A stretch of 64,000 bases of DNA from an uncultured Flavobacteriaceae bacterium. Lineage in GTDB: Bacteria; Bacteroidota; Bacteroidia; Flavobacteriales; Flavobacteriaceae. The translations under genes were made by a program, and so were the position numbers. Positions 54,511-63,693 of the stretch are shown piece after piece. How positions within the stretch are numbered: position 1 is the stretch's first letter; every line of letters starts with the position of its first letter. A model generated the notes under the pieces. The model saw only the letters and a list, made by a program, of their open reading frames with translations. It was not told the DNA's origin and searched no databases. The stretch spans positions 98,501 to 162,500 of the forward strand of contig CAJYAG010000004.1 of NCBI GenBank assembly GCA_913065125.1, read 5' to 3'.

Positions 54511-54538
54511 ATTTTATATGATTGAATCAATTTTATAA
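54511..54538. promoter_or_regulatory. Candidate Lrp operator
   Basis: Palindrome TGATTGAATCA (54519-54529) flanked on both sides by ATTTTATA, in the divergent spacer. Position and symmetry suit an Lrp/AsnC site; not proven. Confidence 0.4.
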
Positions 54539-54592
54539 ATCAAAAATCTATAGATAGTTTTGACTCATTAAATAATACAAATTTCATTAAAA

Positions 54593-55315
54593 ATGAGTGT
54601 ATCAATTCTATTAGTTGTTGGTTTGGGTATTTTACTTGGTTTCTTTTTTCAAACAGTAACAGGCTTTGCAGGAGCTTTAATTGCGTTGCCTATTTTATTA
54701 CTTGTTCTTGGTTTGCATGATGCAATCGCTTACATCTCTATATTTTATTTTTATTCGAGTGTGTATTTTATTGCTCAAGAAAGGAAAAATATAGATAGAA
54801 GAATTATTTTAAAACTTAGTATCGCCACTATTTTGGGAGTTGGTTTAGGTATTTGGGTTTTAACTCATGGAAAACCTATTTTTTTAAAGAAAGCACTAGG
54901 GATTTTTATTTTGTTATATGTGATATATACAATGTATGCAAAAGATAAAGTATTTCATAAGCCTAAACTTGAGTTTTTATTTGGATTAGCGGGCGGGTTT
55001 TTTTCTGGATTGTTTTCTACTGGTGGTCCTTTATATGTGATTGTTGTTAAGAACTCAGCTGTTTCAATGAAAACCTTTAGAGCGACTATGTTTGGAGTAT
55101 TAGGTTTAATTACTGCTGTTAGAATACCTACGCTTTATAAAGCAGGTATTTTAAATATGGAGCAAGTACGTTATTCGTTTTATATAATGCCGTTTTTTAT
55201 ATTGGCTATTTATCTAGGTAAAAAAGCGTATGCTAAACTAAATGAAACAGTTTTAAAGAATGGGGTTTTAGCTTTATTATTTTTATCAGGAGTGATGTTA
55301 GTGTTGAAGTCGTAA
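54593..55315 (+). CDS. TauE/SafE (TSUP) family membrane transporter
   Basis: 240 residues, about eight membrane helices. Family features: FFQTVTGFAGALIALPIL in helix 1 and the repeat-related LAGGFFSGLFSTGGPLYVI in the second half. These proteins export sulfite, sulfoacetate or similar small organic anions. TAGTTTTG box at 54555-54562. Likely controlled by the adjacent Lrp regulator. Confidence 0.92.
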   Translation: MSVSILLVVGLGILLGFFFQTVTGFAGALIALPILLLVLGLHDAIAYISIFYFYSSVYFIAQERKNIDRRIILKLSIATILGVGLGIWVLTHGKPIFLKKALGIFILLYVIYTMYAKDKVFHKPKLEFLFGLAGGFFSGLFSTGGPLYVIVVKNSAVSMKTFRATMFGVLGLITAVRIPTLYKAGILNMEQVRYSFYIMPFFILAIYLGKKAYAKLNETVLKNGVLALLFLSGVMLVLKS

Positions 55316-55342
55316 GATGAAAATTGATATTAATTTAAAGTG

Positions 55343-55774
55343 TCAATCGAACTTTTCAAAAACAAACTCAATTCCGAATTGGTTGTTAGAGACATGCGCT
55401 TTTAATTGCTTGTTTTCTAGCCAGTATTTAATTTTTGTTGGAAAGTCGTGTGTTGGATTTTCTGCGACAAAAGAAGTATCGGTTTGAGATGTGAATTTAA
55501 ATAAGGTCGGAGTTTCATTTACGCCTTCAACTTTTAAAGTTAATGTGTCATTCATAGAAACAATACTTAAAATTTCTTTAAAAGTAGTGTCTTTTTCTTT
55601 GAGTGTAATTCCTAATCCAGTAAAATTATTGTTCCAAATTTCATAGGTAATATTTTCTGGTTTGTCGTTTGTTCTAATCCATTTTCCTAATAAAAACTGA
55701 GGTTTTTGTGGTTTGGTTTCTGTGTTGCAAGAAAAAATAAAAAGCAAACAGACAAAAAATACAAGTGTACGCAT
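55343..55774 (-). CDS. DUF6265-like lipoprotein
   Basis: 143 residues, lipoprotein signal (LVFFVCLLFIFSC, Cys16). Beta-barrel/lipocalin-like pattern with LLGKWIRTN and FVAENPTHDFPTKIKYWLEN, which matches DUF6265-type proteins. Function unknown. Confidence 0.82.
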   Translation of the reverse strand: MRTLVFFVCLLFIFSCNTETKPQKPQFLLGKWIRTNDKPENITYEIWNNNFTGLGITLKEKDTTFKEILSIVSMNDTLTLKVEGVNETPTLFKFTSQTDTSFVAENPTHDFPTKIKYWLENKQLKAHVSNNQFGIEFVFEKFD

Positions 55775-55864
55775 TGTAAAATAATTTTAATCAAATATAC
55801 ATGAAATCTAATTTAGAAAAGTTCAGAGAAAATTGTAAATTCGCAATCAAGTAAAGAATAGAAA

Positions 55865-56941
55865 ATGTTAGATAAATTAAGAATTGTAAAGCAGCGTTAT
55901 GATGAGGTTTCGGATTTAATCATCCAACCAGAAATCATTATGGATCAAAAAAGATACGCTGGTTTAAGCAAAGAATATAAAGATTTAGGTGATGTTGTTA
56001 AAAAAGGAGAAGAATATCAATCTTTATTAAACAACATTGAAGAAGCAAAAGAAATTATTGCGGATGGTTCTGATGCCGAAATGGTAGAAATGGCAAAGAT
56101 GGAAATGAGTGATGCCAATACCAGAATTCCTGAATTAGAAGACGAAATTAAATTTTTATTGATTCCGAAAGACCCAGAAGATTCTAAAAATGCTGTTGTT
56201 GAATTACGTGCCGGAACTGGTGGTGATGAAGCAAGTATTTTTGCTGGAGATTTATTTAGAATGTACACAAAGTATTGTGAAGGTAGAGGCTGGAAAGTTT
56301 CTACAGTAGATTTTTCTGAAGGAACCAACGGCGGGTTTAAAGAAATTCAGTTTGAAGTAAACGGAGAAGATGTTTACGGAACGTTGAAGTTTGAAGCTGG
56401 AGTCCATCGTGTACAAAGAGTTCCGCAAACAGAAACACAAGGTAGAGTGCATACTTCTGCCGCAACCATGATGGTTTTTCCTGAAGCAGAAGAATTTGAT
56501 GTAGAAATTAATCCGAAAGAAGTTCGTATTGATTTTTTCTGTTCGTCTGGTCCTGGAGGACAATCTGTAAACACAACCTATTCTGCAGTTCGTTTAACAC
56601 ACATTCCAACGGGTTTGGTTGCCCAATGTCAAGATCAAAAATCGCAGCATAAAAATAAAGAGAAAGCGTTTAAAGTATTGCGTTCTCGTTTGTACGATAT
56701 GGAATTAGCGAAGAAACAAGCAGAAGACGCTTTAAAGCGTGGTTCTATGGTTTCAAGCGGAGATAGATCTGCTAAGATTAGAACGTATAATTATGCGCAA
56801 GGGCGAGTTACAGATCACAGAATTGGTTTGTCATTATATGATTTGCCTAATATTATGAATGGTGACATTCAGAAAATTATTGATGAATTAATGCTTGCAG
56901 AAAATACAGAAAAGTTAAAAGAATTAGGAGACGGTTTTTAA
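55865..56941 (+). CDS. prfA: Peptide chain release factor 1
   Basis: Recognises UAA and UAG stop codons and triggers peptide release. 358 residues. GGQ motif in [36 protein letters not shown] (with the codon-recognising region) before it; N-terminal helical domain from [15 protein letters not shown]. Followed by a strong terminator. Confidence 0.97.
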   Translation: MLDKLRIVKQRYDEVSDLIIQPEIIMDQKRYAGLSKEYKDLGDVVKKGEEYQSLLNNIEEAKEIIADGSDAEMVEMAKMEMSDANTRIPELEDEIKFLLIPKDPEDSKNAVVELRAGTGGDEASIFAGDLFRMYTKYCEGRGWKVSTVDFSEGTNGGFKEIQFEVNGEDVYGTLKFEAGVHRVQRVPQTETQGRVHTSAATMMVFPEAEEFDVEINPKEVRIDFFCSSGPGGQSVNTTYSAVRLTHIPTGLVAQCQDQKSQHKNKEKAFKVLRSRLYDMELAKKQAEDALKRGSMVSSGDRSAKIRTYNYAQGRVTDHRIGLSLYDLPNIMNGDIQKIIDELMLAENTEKLKELGDGF

Positions 56942-56961
56942 AACTCAGTTTCTTGTATAAA

Positions 56962-56989
56962 ACAAAAGCACCCGAACGGGTGCTTTTGT
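56962..56989. terminator. Intrinsic terminator after prfA
   Basis: ACAAAAGCACCC (56962-56973) / GGGTGCTTTTGT (56978-56989), loop GAAC; 12-bp perfect. Confidence 0.9.
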
Positions 56990-57006
56990 TGCTCTTGATT
57001 AATATT

Positions 57007-57402
57007 TTATTGTTTTTTAAATAACATTGGTCTAGGATTACCGTCAAATTCTAATGATAAATAAGTATCATTACCATCTATTGTAATTCCATTGATGGCG
57101 TAACAATAGGTTTTACTATTATTTTTAGTTAACTTTAAGTATTCGTCAATTGTGTCAAGTTCATTGTTACAAGAGTAACCTGTAATAGAAAAGTTGTAGG
57201 TGTTTAAAAGTTTTCCGTTATAATACCTTTTACAAGTGTTATTTGTAGAAAATACCCATTTGTTATTGATATCTTCATCCGAAATCCATGTTCCAATAAT
57301 TTTGTCTTTTGTTGATTGATTAGTTTTTAAAGCTGTAAAAGAGCATATAATAGTAGTTATAAAAACAGATACTATTAATACACTAATTTTTTTGTTTTTC
57401 AT
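57007..57402 (-). CDS. Small envelope protein, lipocalin-like (paralogue of next gene)
   Basis: 131 residues with an N-terminal hydrophobic signal/anchor (ISVLIVSVFITTIICSFTAL). Mature part starts IIGTWISDEDINNKWVFSTNN, a lipocalin-like opening shared with the gene at 57449 (IVGTWICDS ... WKVEFTNN), so the two are tandem paralogues. A terminator-like hairpin lies between them. Candidate partner or immunity protein of the GH19-like lipoprotein (inference). Confidence 0.78.
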   Translation of the reverse strand: MKNKKISVLIVSVFITTIICSFTALKTNQSTKDKIIGTWISDEDINNKWVFSTNNTCKRYYNGKLLNTYNFSITGYSCNNELDTIDEYLKLTKNNSKTYCYAINGITIDGNDTYLSLEFDGNPRPMLFKKQ

Positions 57403-57416
57403 TACTTAATTTATTA

Positions 57417-57445
57417 AAAAGGAACACTAATTCAGTGCTCCTTTT
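57417..57445. terminator. Terminator-like hairpin between paralogous genes
   Basis: AAAAGGAACAC / GTGCTCCTTTT with one mismatch, loop of seven, A-run and T-run flanks. Confidence 0.65.
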
Positions 57446-57448
57446 AGG

Positions 57449-57850
57449 TTATTGTTTAGTGAAATGGATATAATCAATTTTTGGTGTTAAGACTGTTAAA
57501 ACCATTTTATCATTACTTAACCCATTAATATCATATTCAATAATATCATTTGGGTTATTTACATTTATTAGTTTAACAAAAGTTATTTCTAATCCAGATT
57601 GAGTAATTTCGCTATTTACCGTATAGTTATATTCTTCAGTTGTTTCTCCTGGGTAATGCCAATAAGAAATTCCGTTATTAGTGAATTCAACTTTCCATTC
57701 GGGAGTACTATCGCAAATCCAAGTACCAACAATATTTTGTTTTCTCTCTTGAAGCCATTGAGATTGATAAATTGCAAACCCAACAGTGGTTAGAAAAAGT
57801 ATTCCAACTATAATTTTTAAATATCTATTATTTTGTTTTAATAATTTCAT
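57449..57850 (-). CDS. Small membrane-anchored lipocalin-like protein
   Basis: About 133 residues from the ATG at 57850 (MKLLKQNN); the earlier ATG at 57931 is inside the upstream gene. One membrane helix (YLKIIVGILFLTTVGFAIY, about 11-29), then a periplasmic beta domain (IVGTWICDSTPEWKVEFTNN ... MVLTVLTPKIDYIHFTK). Starts seven bases after the GH19-like gene, so probably co-translated with it. Its periplasmic position would suit protection from a cell-wall-cutting enzyme (inference). Confidence 0.78.
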   Translation of the reverse strand: MKLLKQNNRYLKIIVGILFLTTVGFAIYQSQWLQERKQNIVGTWICDSTPEWKVEFTNNGISYWHYPGETTEEYNYTVNSEITQSGLEITFVKLINVNNPNDIIEYDINGLSNDKMVLTVLTPKIDYIHFTKQ

Positions 57851-57857
57851 AATCTTT

Positions 57858-59413
57858 TTATTTACATTTAATATTTGTTTTTGCTTTATTAAATAGAGCT
57901 TTTCTATGTTGTAAGCCCTTCTTTCCTCCATTTATTTTTTTTGTTACCTGAGCGACAGTAGTATTGGCTAATAAGTTACCGACTTTATTTTTAAAAAACC
58001 AAAGAGCACTAATTACGGCTATTTCTTTATTAGTTGCAATCAAGTTTGGATTTACACTAAAGTCCAATGAGCTTTTATATTTGTTTTGATAATAGCTAGT
58101 AAATTGTTGGTAGTTGTATTTCCCTGTAAGTTGAAAAATCCCTCTTCCTCTATATTTATATCCGTCACCAACATTTGTATTTCCCATTTTATATCTTTGC
58201 CTTCTGTTAGCATCATCATAAACAAGGTTTGCAAATTTTCGAATATCTACAAAATCAGAAGTTGTTGAGCGTTTAAAATTTCTAGGATCTGCTTTGTTTG
58301 GATTTTGAGTTGGGTTAGAGATAGGATTAAAATAGTCATCCCAATATCCTTTAGTACCTAATTCTGACCATCTGTAATTTAAGTTTTCCTCAAGTCCTTC
58401 AAACTCTTTTCCAGTTGTAACACTCTTGCTTTCATGACCAGCTTGTGCTAAGAAATGTTGCAACTCTTCATCAGTATCAATCCCAAAATCTTTTCCATGT
58501 TTATTCAGATAATCAATAATTTTTTGTAACTCAGAAGAATCTGTGTTTGGAAAAACTTTTTGCAAATCAGCTAAAGTTGTCTCACATTTAATAACACAAT
58601 TTCCGCTACTATCTTCAACATAACCATCAGGGCATTCACAAACACTTGTTACAGGATTTAAAATTTTTATACCAGGGCAGTTAGTAGATTTACTTCCGCC
58701 ACCATTTGGATTTCCGTCACCAAAATTCCAATCGAGTGTGTAATCATATTCGTAATCTCCATTACCTTCGTTTACAAAAGGATCTAATGCATAATTATTC
58801 CCTGATGTACCCATTACAACTACTTCATCTAATTCAGTGTCAGTAAACATGCAGCTAGTGTCCCCGTTTTGATGATATTCACAAAGTTTTTCTGTACCTT
58901 TTTGATATTTTCTTGTGGTGCTTTGGTTTTGGGTTTTTATGAGTTTAGTCGTTAATATACCATCTTTAACTCTATAGCCAATTATAAATTTACCCTTTAA
59001 ATTTGTAATACTTATTCTTCCAGTAAAAAGTTTTGTTGAGTCGCTCGGCATCATATTAACAAGAACGCTTTTAATGTTGTTATTTATTCTCATTAAAACT
59101 ACTCTACTATAAATGTCTTTGTATTTTGTTGTAGCTGGTATTACCGTAATTAATTCTTTACTGTCTATTAAAGCTTCATGTTTGGCTGAATCTAAAGCAA
59201 TAAATAGTTGTAAGTTATTTGTTCCTTTAGCTTTTAAATTTGTTTTATTTAAAAACTGTAAAGATTCTGAAATGCTAACAGTTTTAAAATAGCTGTCTTC
59301 TTCTGGGAAATTTTCTTTTTCGCAATTAAATAAGAGTAGTGGAATTGTAAAGAACAGCAGTCCTAATTTTAGAAGATTTTTCTTTCTTTCTTTCTTTCTT
59401 TCTTTCTTTTCAT
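57858..59413 (-). CDS. Phase-variable lipoprotein with GH19/lysozyme-like domain, out of frame in this sequence
   Basis: The open frame 57858-59417 has no normal start in phase: the only good ATG (59413) is shifted by the (TTTC)7 tract at 59379-59406 and stops after 14 codons. With one repeat unit more the ATG joins a 519-residue protein: Lys/Arg/Glu-rich n-region, hydrophobic segment NLLKLGLLFFTIPLLLFNC (candidate acylated Cys32), an N-terminal domain, a Cys-rich module (CECPDGYVEDSSGNCVIKC) and a C-terminal GH19/lysozyme-like domain with AGHES (catalytic Glu) and YRGRGIFQLTGKYNYQQF. An internal ATG at 59093 would give 411 residues without export signal. Predicted to cut peptidoglycan or chitin when on. 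Two small envelope genes follow. Confidence 0.8.
59379..59406. repeat. Tetranucleotide microsatellite (TTTC)7
   Basis: Seven perfect TTTC units (GAAA on the coding strand), six bases downstream of the ATG at 59413. The tract encodes the charged n-region of the signal peptide in every frame (Glu/Arg/Lys/Lys). Confidence 0.9.
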
Positions 59414-59472
59414 ATGGTTAAATTTAATATTAATACTTCTAATTTAATGTGTGCAATCTTTGCCTTTTTAAA

Positions 59473-59513
59473 AAAGCGATTAAAAATCTTGGGGGGAAGT
59501 TTTTAATCGCTTT
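59473..59513. terminator. Large hairpin with G-rich loop
   Basis: AAAGCGATTAAAAA (59473-59486) / TTTTTAATCGCTTT (59500-59513), loop TCTTGGGGGGAAG. On the minus strand it is followed by a T-run, so it could end transcripts from 60295. Confidence 0.65.
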
Positions 59514-59642
59514 AGGTTAACAAATAATTAAGGGGTATGCTTTATAACAAAGAATAACAACAATTAACTCATTATAATTCTATACTCCAAATGTAAAGTG
59601 CAATATTGGTTTGCGCAATACCCATTTATGGGGTTTTTTACT

Positions 59643-59706
59643 TCACGGAAAACCGTGAGTCAACTCACGGTTTTCCGTGAGTTGGGCTTGTCACGGAAAA
59701 CCGTGA
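59643..59706. repeat. Three copies of the palindrome TCACGGAAAACCGTGA
   Basis: Copies at 59643-59658, 59665-59680 (inverted, TTTT loop) and 59691-59706. Each has a 6-bp stem; copies 1 and 2 also form a perfect 18-bp inverted repeat around CA, and copy 2 extends to a 9-bp stem (AACTCACGG/CCGTGAGTT). Several alternative folds are possible. Confidence 0.9.
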
Positions 59707-59722
59707 GTTAACCATTTAGAAA

Positions 59723-60295
59723 TTAGTTATTTCTGTTTTTAATAATCTCGTCTTGCAGCTGTCTGCGTAGTTTTTGCTCTTTTTCTAATGATTTTTTTCT
59801 GAAAGTATTTAGCTCGTTTTCTGCCTCTTCTAAATCGTTTTTCGCAGCAATAGTTAATACATTACTGTTCTTAAATTTGTAAACAAAATATCCAAGAGAG
59901 ATAAGTAACGTAATAATTATAGCAAATAAAATGAAAGAATAAAGTCCTTTGCTCAATTGCATTCCAAAAAGAGATATTGAGTTTTCTTTGTTTAAAGCTT
60001 TAGTAAGTTTTGCATTGGTTTCCTCTTTTTCTTTCTTTAAAATAGCAATTGTATTTTTTTGAGTAGCGATTAACGTATTTTTAGCTTCTAATTGCTTATT
60101 AAAATTTTTAATACTATCTAACACATTGTTATGGATGTCTCCATAGTCCTTTTTAAGAATTACTTTGTACTCTAAATAATTATTAGATTTTTTATAAACG
60201 GTTCTAAATTGGTTGTCAATTGTATTTGTGTTTTCTTGTGAAAATGAATTCAAAGAAAAAAGTACTGTAAGGAATAGTGTTAAAGTAAGCTTCAT
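59723..60295 (-). CDS. Signal peptide, coiled-coil, single-pass membrane protein
   Basis: 190 residues from the ATG at 60295 (MKLTLTLFLTVLFSLNSFSQ, signal peptide); the ATG at 60316 is less likely. A coiled coil (about 60-110; KQLEAKNTLIATQKNTIAILKKEKEE), one membrane helix (about 122-145; YSFILFAIIITLLISLGYFVY) and a second coiled coil to the end (DLEEAENELNTFRKKSLEKEQKL). Conserved in Flavobacteriia by my memory, where some entries carry a tRNA methyltransferase name that nothing in the sequence supports. Function unknown. Confidence 0.82.
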   Translation of the reverse strand: MKLTLTLFLTVLFSLNSFSQENTNTIDNQFRTVYKKSNNYLEYKVILKKDYGDIHNNVLDSIKNFNKQLEAKNTLIATQKNTIAILKKEKEETNAKLTKALNKENSISLFGMQLSKGLYSFILFAIIITLLISLGYFVYKFKNSNVLTIAAKNDLEEAENELNTFRKKSLEKEQKLRRQLQDEIIKNRNN

Positions 60296-60341
60296 GGTTT
60301 TTGGTATAAACAGCAAATATTAAAAGGCTAAAATTAACAAA

Positions 60342-60370
60342 AAAAACCCAAACGAAACGTTTGGGTTTTT
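60342..60370. terminator. Intrinsic terminator downstream of rplT
   Basis: AAAAACCCAAACG (60342-60354) / CGTTTGGGTTTTT (60358-60370), loop AAA; 13-bp perfect. Ends the translation operon. Confidence 0.92.
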
Positions 60371-60394
60371 AATATATAAGCAAGGATTATTATA

Positions 60395-60739
60395 TTATTT
60401 TACTTTCTCTACAATTGCCTTAAAAGCTTCTGGGTTGTTCATCGCTAAATCAGCTAAAACCTTACGGTTTAATTCGATGTTATTAGCTTTTACTTTTCCC
60501 ATAAACTGAGAGTAAGACATTCCATGTTCTCTAGCTCCAGCGTTGATACGTTGAATCCATAATGCACGGAAGTTTCTCTTATTGTTTTTACGGTCTCTAT
60601 AAGCATATGTCATTGCTTTTTCCACCGCGTTTTTTGCTACTGTATAAACGTTTTTACGTCTTCCAAAGTAACCTTTTGCTGCCTTCAAGATTTTTTTTCT
60701 TCTTTTTCTTGAGGCTACTGAATTTACTGATCTTGGCAT
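60395..60739 (-). CDS. rplT: 50S ribosomal protein L20
   Basis: 114 residues, full length. [28 protein letters not shown] at the N terminus (basic extension that enters 23S rRNA) and [26 protein letters not shown]. Last gene of the thrS-infC-rpmI-rplT operon. In other bacteria L20 represses this operon by binding its mRNA. Confidence 0.98.
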   Translation of the reverse strand: MPRSVNSVASRKRRKKILKAAKGYFGRRKNVYTVAKNAVEKAMTYAYRDRKNNKRNFRALWIQRINAGAREHGMSYSQFMGKVKANNIELNRKVLADLAMNNPEAFKAIVEKVK

Positions 60740-60892
60740 AATTCAAATTGTTTTTTGTAGTAGGCGGCTATTTAGTTTTTAGTGATTAGTTGTTAGTTTT
60801 TAGTGTTAACTTAAAACTCAACATTCACAACTTATAACTCTTTTTGTTTTTTGCCTAACTCCATGGTTAATAATTAAATTCCCTTTAATTAA
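60740..60892. repeat. rpmI-rplT spacer with degenerate tandem repeats
   Basis: 153 bases, unusually long for this operon. Contains repeated TTAGTTTTTAGTG-like words at about 60772-60811 (TTTAGTTTTTAGTGATTAG, TTGTTAGTTTTTAGTG). Possibly part of L20 control or just a repeat insertion. Confidence 0.5.
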
Positions 60893-61090
60893 CTATTTTA
60901 AAGTTAATTGTTGTTTGATGTTCGCTTCATCAGACTTGTGTACTAATGTTGCGTGCGTCAATTTAAGCTTACGTTTCTTAGACTTCTTTGTTAAGATATG
61001 ACTCTTAAACGCGTGCTTTCTTTTGATTTTTCCAGAACCTGTCAACTTAAAACGTTTCTTGGCACTAGATTTGGTTTTCATTTTAGGCAT
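60893..61090 (-). CDS. rpmI: 50S ribosomal protein L35
   Basis: 65 residues. [30 protein letters not shown] and [13 protein letters not shown], the L35 pattern. Between infC and rplT as usual. Confidence 0.98.
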   Translation of the reverse strand: MPKMKTKSSAKKRFKLTGSGKIKRKHAFKSHILTKKSKKRKLKLTHATLVHKSDEANIKQQLTLK

Positions 61091-61129
61091 TTCTCCTTCG
61101 TTTTTATCTCGCTTATAAGATTGTTATTA

Positions 61130-61687
61130 TTATTTTCCTACTTTTTTAGGTGCAATAAACATAATCATACGTTTACCTTCTAATTTAGGTAGTTGTTCTA
61201 CTTTACCGTATTCTTCTAATTCTTGAGCTAATTTTAATAATAAGATTTGTCCCTGCTCTTTAAAGATGATAGATCTTCCTTTAAAGAAAACAAATGCTTT
61301 TAATTTGGCTCCTTCTTTTAAGAACTTAATGGCATGTTTCTTTTTAAATTCATAATCATGCTCATCAGTTTGAGGTCCAAAACGAATTTCTTTAACAGTA
61401 ACTTTAGTTGCTTTCGATTTTAATGCTTTTTCGCGTTTCTTTTGTTCGTACAAAAACTTCTTATAATCGATAATTTTACAAACTGGAGGAACTGCTTTTG
61501 GAGATATTTCTACCAAATCTAATTCTTGCTCTTCCGCTAATGCTCTTGCTTTTTCAATCGGATAAACACCAACTTCGATGTTATCACCAACTAAACGTAC
61601 TTCGTCAACAAATTTAATCTTATGATTAATTCTGTGTTGATCTTCTTTAAGTACTCTTAAAGGTCTTCTTGGCCTATTTCTTCTAAT
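61130..61687 (-). CDS. infC: Translation initiation factor IF-3, non-ATG start
   Basis: About 185 residues. Binds the 30S subunit and controls start-codon choice. No ATG lies at the proper N terminus: the frame is open to an in-frame TAA near 61703 and gives [20 protein letters not shown], so the start is most likely ATT at 61687 (or ATA at 61693). A rare start codon is known for infC and lets IF-3 repress itself. Conserved [41 protein letters not shown] and [10 protein letters not shown] are present. A start at 61516 would remove the N-terminal domain. Confidence 0.93.
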   Translation of the reverse strand: MRRNRPRRPLRVLKEDQHRINHKIKFVDEVRLVGDNIEVGVYPIEKARALAEEQELDLVEISPKAVPPVCKIIDYKKFLYEQKKREKALKSKATKVTVKEIRFGPQTDEHDYEFKKKHAIKFLKEGAKLKAFVFFKGRSIIFKEQGQILLLKLAQELEEYGKVEQLPKLEGKRMIMFIAPKKVGK

Positions 61688-61752
61688 TGCTATGACTAAT
61701 AAATTTTAATTATACAATGCAGTTTCTTTAACTGCTTTTCTTTTTTATTTCT

Positions 61753-63693
61753 TTAAAATTCTACTTTTGTGCTTTTTATTTCATTGTGTATCAACGAAAT
61801 AAATTCTTCAATAGTAAAAGTTCCGATGTCTCCTTCTCCGTGTTTTCTTACGGATACAGTTCCTTCGTTTTCTTCTTTCTCGCCAACAATAATCATGAAC
61901 GGAATCTTGCTCATTTCTGCATCTCTAATCTTTCGACCAGTTTTCTCACTTCGATCATCTATGAGGGCGCGAATTTCGGAATTTTCTAGCGATTCTAAAA
62001 CTTTTTCCGAATATTTTTGATATTTATCACTGATTGGCAATAAGATAACCTGATCTGGGGTTAACCAAAGCGGGAAATTTCCGCCTGTATGCTCAAGTAA
62101 CACTGCAATAAATCGTTCCATAGAACCAAATGGTGCTCTGTGAATCATTACGGGTTGATGCAGTTGGTTATCTGCTCCTTTATAGGTTAATTCAAATCGT
62201 TTCGGTAAATTATAGTCCACTTGAATGGTTCCAAGTTGCCAACTTCTGCCTAAAGCGTCTTTAACCATGAAGTCTAATTTAGGTCCATAAAAAGCAGCTT
62301 CTCCTTCTTCAATAACAAAATCTAGGCCTTTATCTGTTGCTGCATTAATAATTGCTTGCTCAGCTAATTCCCATGTAGTAACATCACCAATATATTTATC
62401 TGGATTTTCTTTATCTCTAATAGAAACCTGTGCTGTAAAGTTTTCAAATCCTAAAGACCCAAACACGTAAAGAACTAAATCGATAACATTTTTAAATTCT
62501 TGATCTAATTGATCTGGAGTACAAAATATGTGTGCATCATCTTGTGTAAATCCTCTTACGCGAGTTAATCCATGTAATTCTCCACTTTGTTCATATCTAT
62601 AAACAGTTCCGAATTCAGCAAATCGTTTTGGTAAATCTTTATATGAATGTGGTTTAAAATTATAAACTTCACAATGGTGCGGACAGTTCATTGGTTTTAA
62701 TAAAAACTCTTCATCCATTTTAGGAGTTTTTATAGGTTGAAAGCTGTCTTCACCATATTTTTCATAATGACCAGAAGTAATATACAATTCTTTTTGACCA
62801 ATATGTGGTGTCATTACCATTTCGTAACCTGCTTTTTTTTGTGCTGCTTTTAAGAAATCTTCTAGCCTTCCTCTTAAAGCGGCTCCTTTTGGTAACCATA
62901 AAGGTAAACCTGCTCCAACTTTTTGAGAAAAAGTAAATAATTCTAGCTCTCTACCTAGTTTTCTATGGTCACGCTTTTTTGCTTCTTCTAGTAATTCTAA
63001 ATACTCGGTAAGCATTTTTTGCTTCGGAAATGAAATTCCGTAAATACGAGTTAACTGATTGTTCTTTTCATCGCCACGCCAATAAGCTCCAGCAACATTC
63101 ATTACTTTAACGGCTTTGATAATTCCAGTATTTGGAATATGGCCACCACGACATAAATCTGTAAAATCAGAATGATCACAGAAGGTGATGTTTCCGTCAG
63201 TTAAACTTTCTATTAACTCTACTTTATATTGATTGTTTTCTTTCTGATAGTATGCTAAAGCATCTGCTTTAGAAACCGAACGCAGTTTAAACTCGTGCTT
63301 TCCTCTTGCTAATTCTAAAAATTTTTGCTCAATTTTAGTAAAGTCTTTTTCAGAGATTACTTCATCCTCTAAATCTAAATCATAATAAAATCCATTATCA
63401 ATCGCAGGTCCAATAGTTAATTTTGCCCTTGGATGAAACTCTAAAATAGCTTGAGCCAATACGTGAGCAGATGAATGCCAGAAAGCTTTTTTTCCACCAT
63501 CATCATTAAATGTATATAATATTAAAGAACCGTCAGAAGTTAAAGGTGTTGTGGTTTCAATAGTTGTTCCATTAAAATTTGCAGAAATAACGTTTCTAGC
63601 GAATCCTTCACTAATGCTTTTAGCCACATCCATTGGTGTGCTATTTAAATTGAACTCCCTAACACTTCCGTCAGGTAATGTAATATGAATCAT
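61753..63693 (-). CDS. thrS: Threonyl-tRNA synthetase
   Basis: 646 residues, normal length. N-terminal TGS domain ([16 protein letters not shown]), editing domain ([11 protein letters not shown] ... [14 protein letters not shown]), class II catalytic core with zinc ligands ([10 protein letters not shown]), [25 protein letters not shown], and the anticodon-binding domain from about 540. First gene of the operon with infC, rpmI and rplT. Confidence 0.98.
   Translation of the reverse strand: MIHITLPDGSVREFNLNSTPMDVAKSISEGFARNVISANFNGTTIETTTPLTSDGSLILYTFNDDGGKKAFWHSSAHVLAQAILEFHPRAKLTIGPAIDNGFYYDLDLEDEVISEKDFTKIEQKFLELARGKHEFKLRSVSKADALAYYQKENNQYKVELIESLTDGNITFCDHSDFTDLCRGGHIPNTGIIKAVKVMNVAGAYWRGDEKNNQLTRIYGISFPKQKMLTEYLELLEEAKKRDHRKLGRELELFTFSQKVGAGLPLWLPKGAALRGRLEDFLKAAQKKAGYEMVMTPHIGQKELYITSGHYEKYGEDSFQPIKTPKMDEEFLLKPMNCPHHCEVYNFKPHSYKDLPKRFAEFGTVYRYEQSGELHGLTRVRGFTQDDAHIFCTPDQLDQEFKNVIDLVLYVFGSLGFENFTAQVSIRDKENPDKYIGDVTTWELAEQAIINAATDKGLDFVIEEGEAAFYGPKLDFMVKDALGRSWQLGTIQVDYNLPKRFELTYKGADNQLHQPVMIHRAPFGSMERFIAVLLEHTGGNFPLWLTPDQVILLPISDKYQKYSEKVLESLENSEIRALIDDRSEKTGRKIRDAEMSKIPFMIIVGEKEENEGTVSVRKHGEGDIGTFTIEEFISLIHNEIKSTKVEF

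Larger units (their letters stand above)
59414..59722. promoter_or_regulatory. 309-base structured spacer upstream of the GH19-like gene
   Basis: No gene. Holds, from right to left on the minus strand, the three TCACGG palindromes (59643-59706), a CCCAT/ATGGG hairpin (about 59625-59638), and a 14-bp stem (59473-59513). The promoter of the GH19-like gene should lie here. Confidence 0.6.

Noticed and set aside
59379..59706. CRISPR-like array
   Set aside because: The microsatellite and the three palindromes have no unique spacers of constant length and no cas genes nearby.
59723..60295. Naming the coiled-coil membrane protein a tRNA methyltransferase
   Set aside because: It has a signal peptide, a membrane helix and coiled coils, and no SAM-binding motif.
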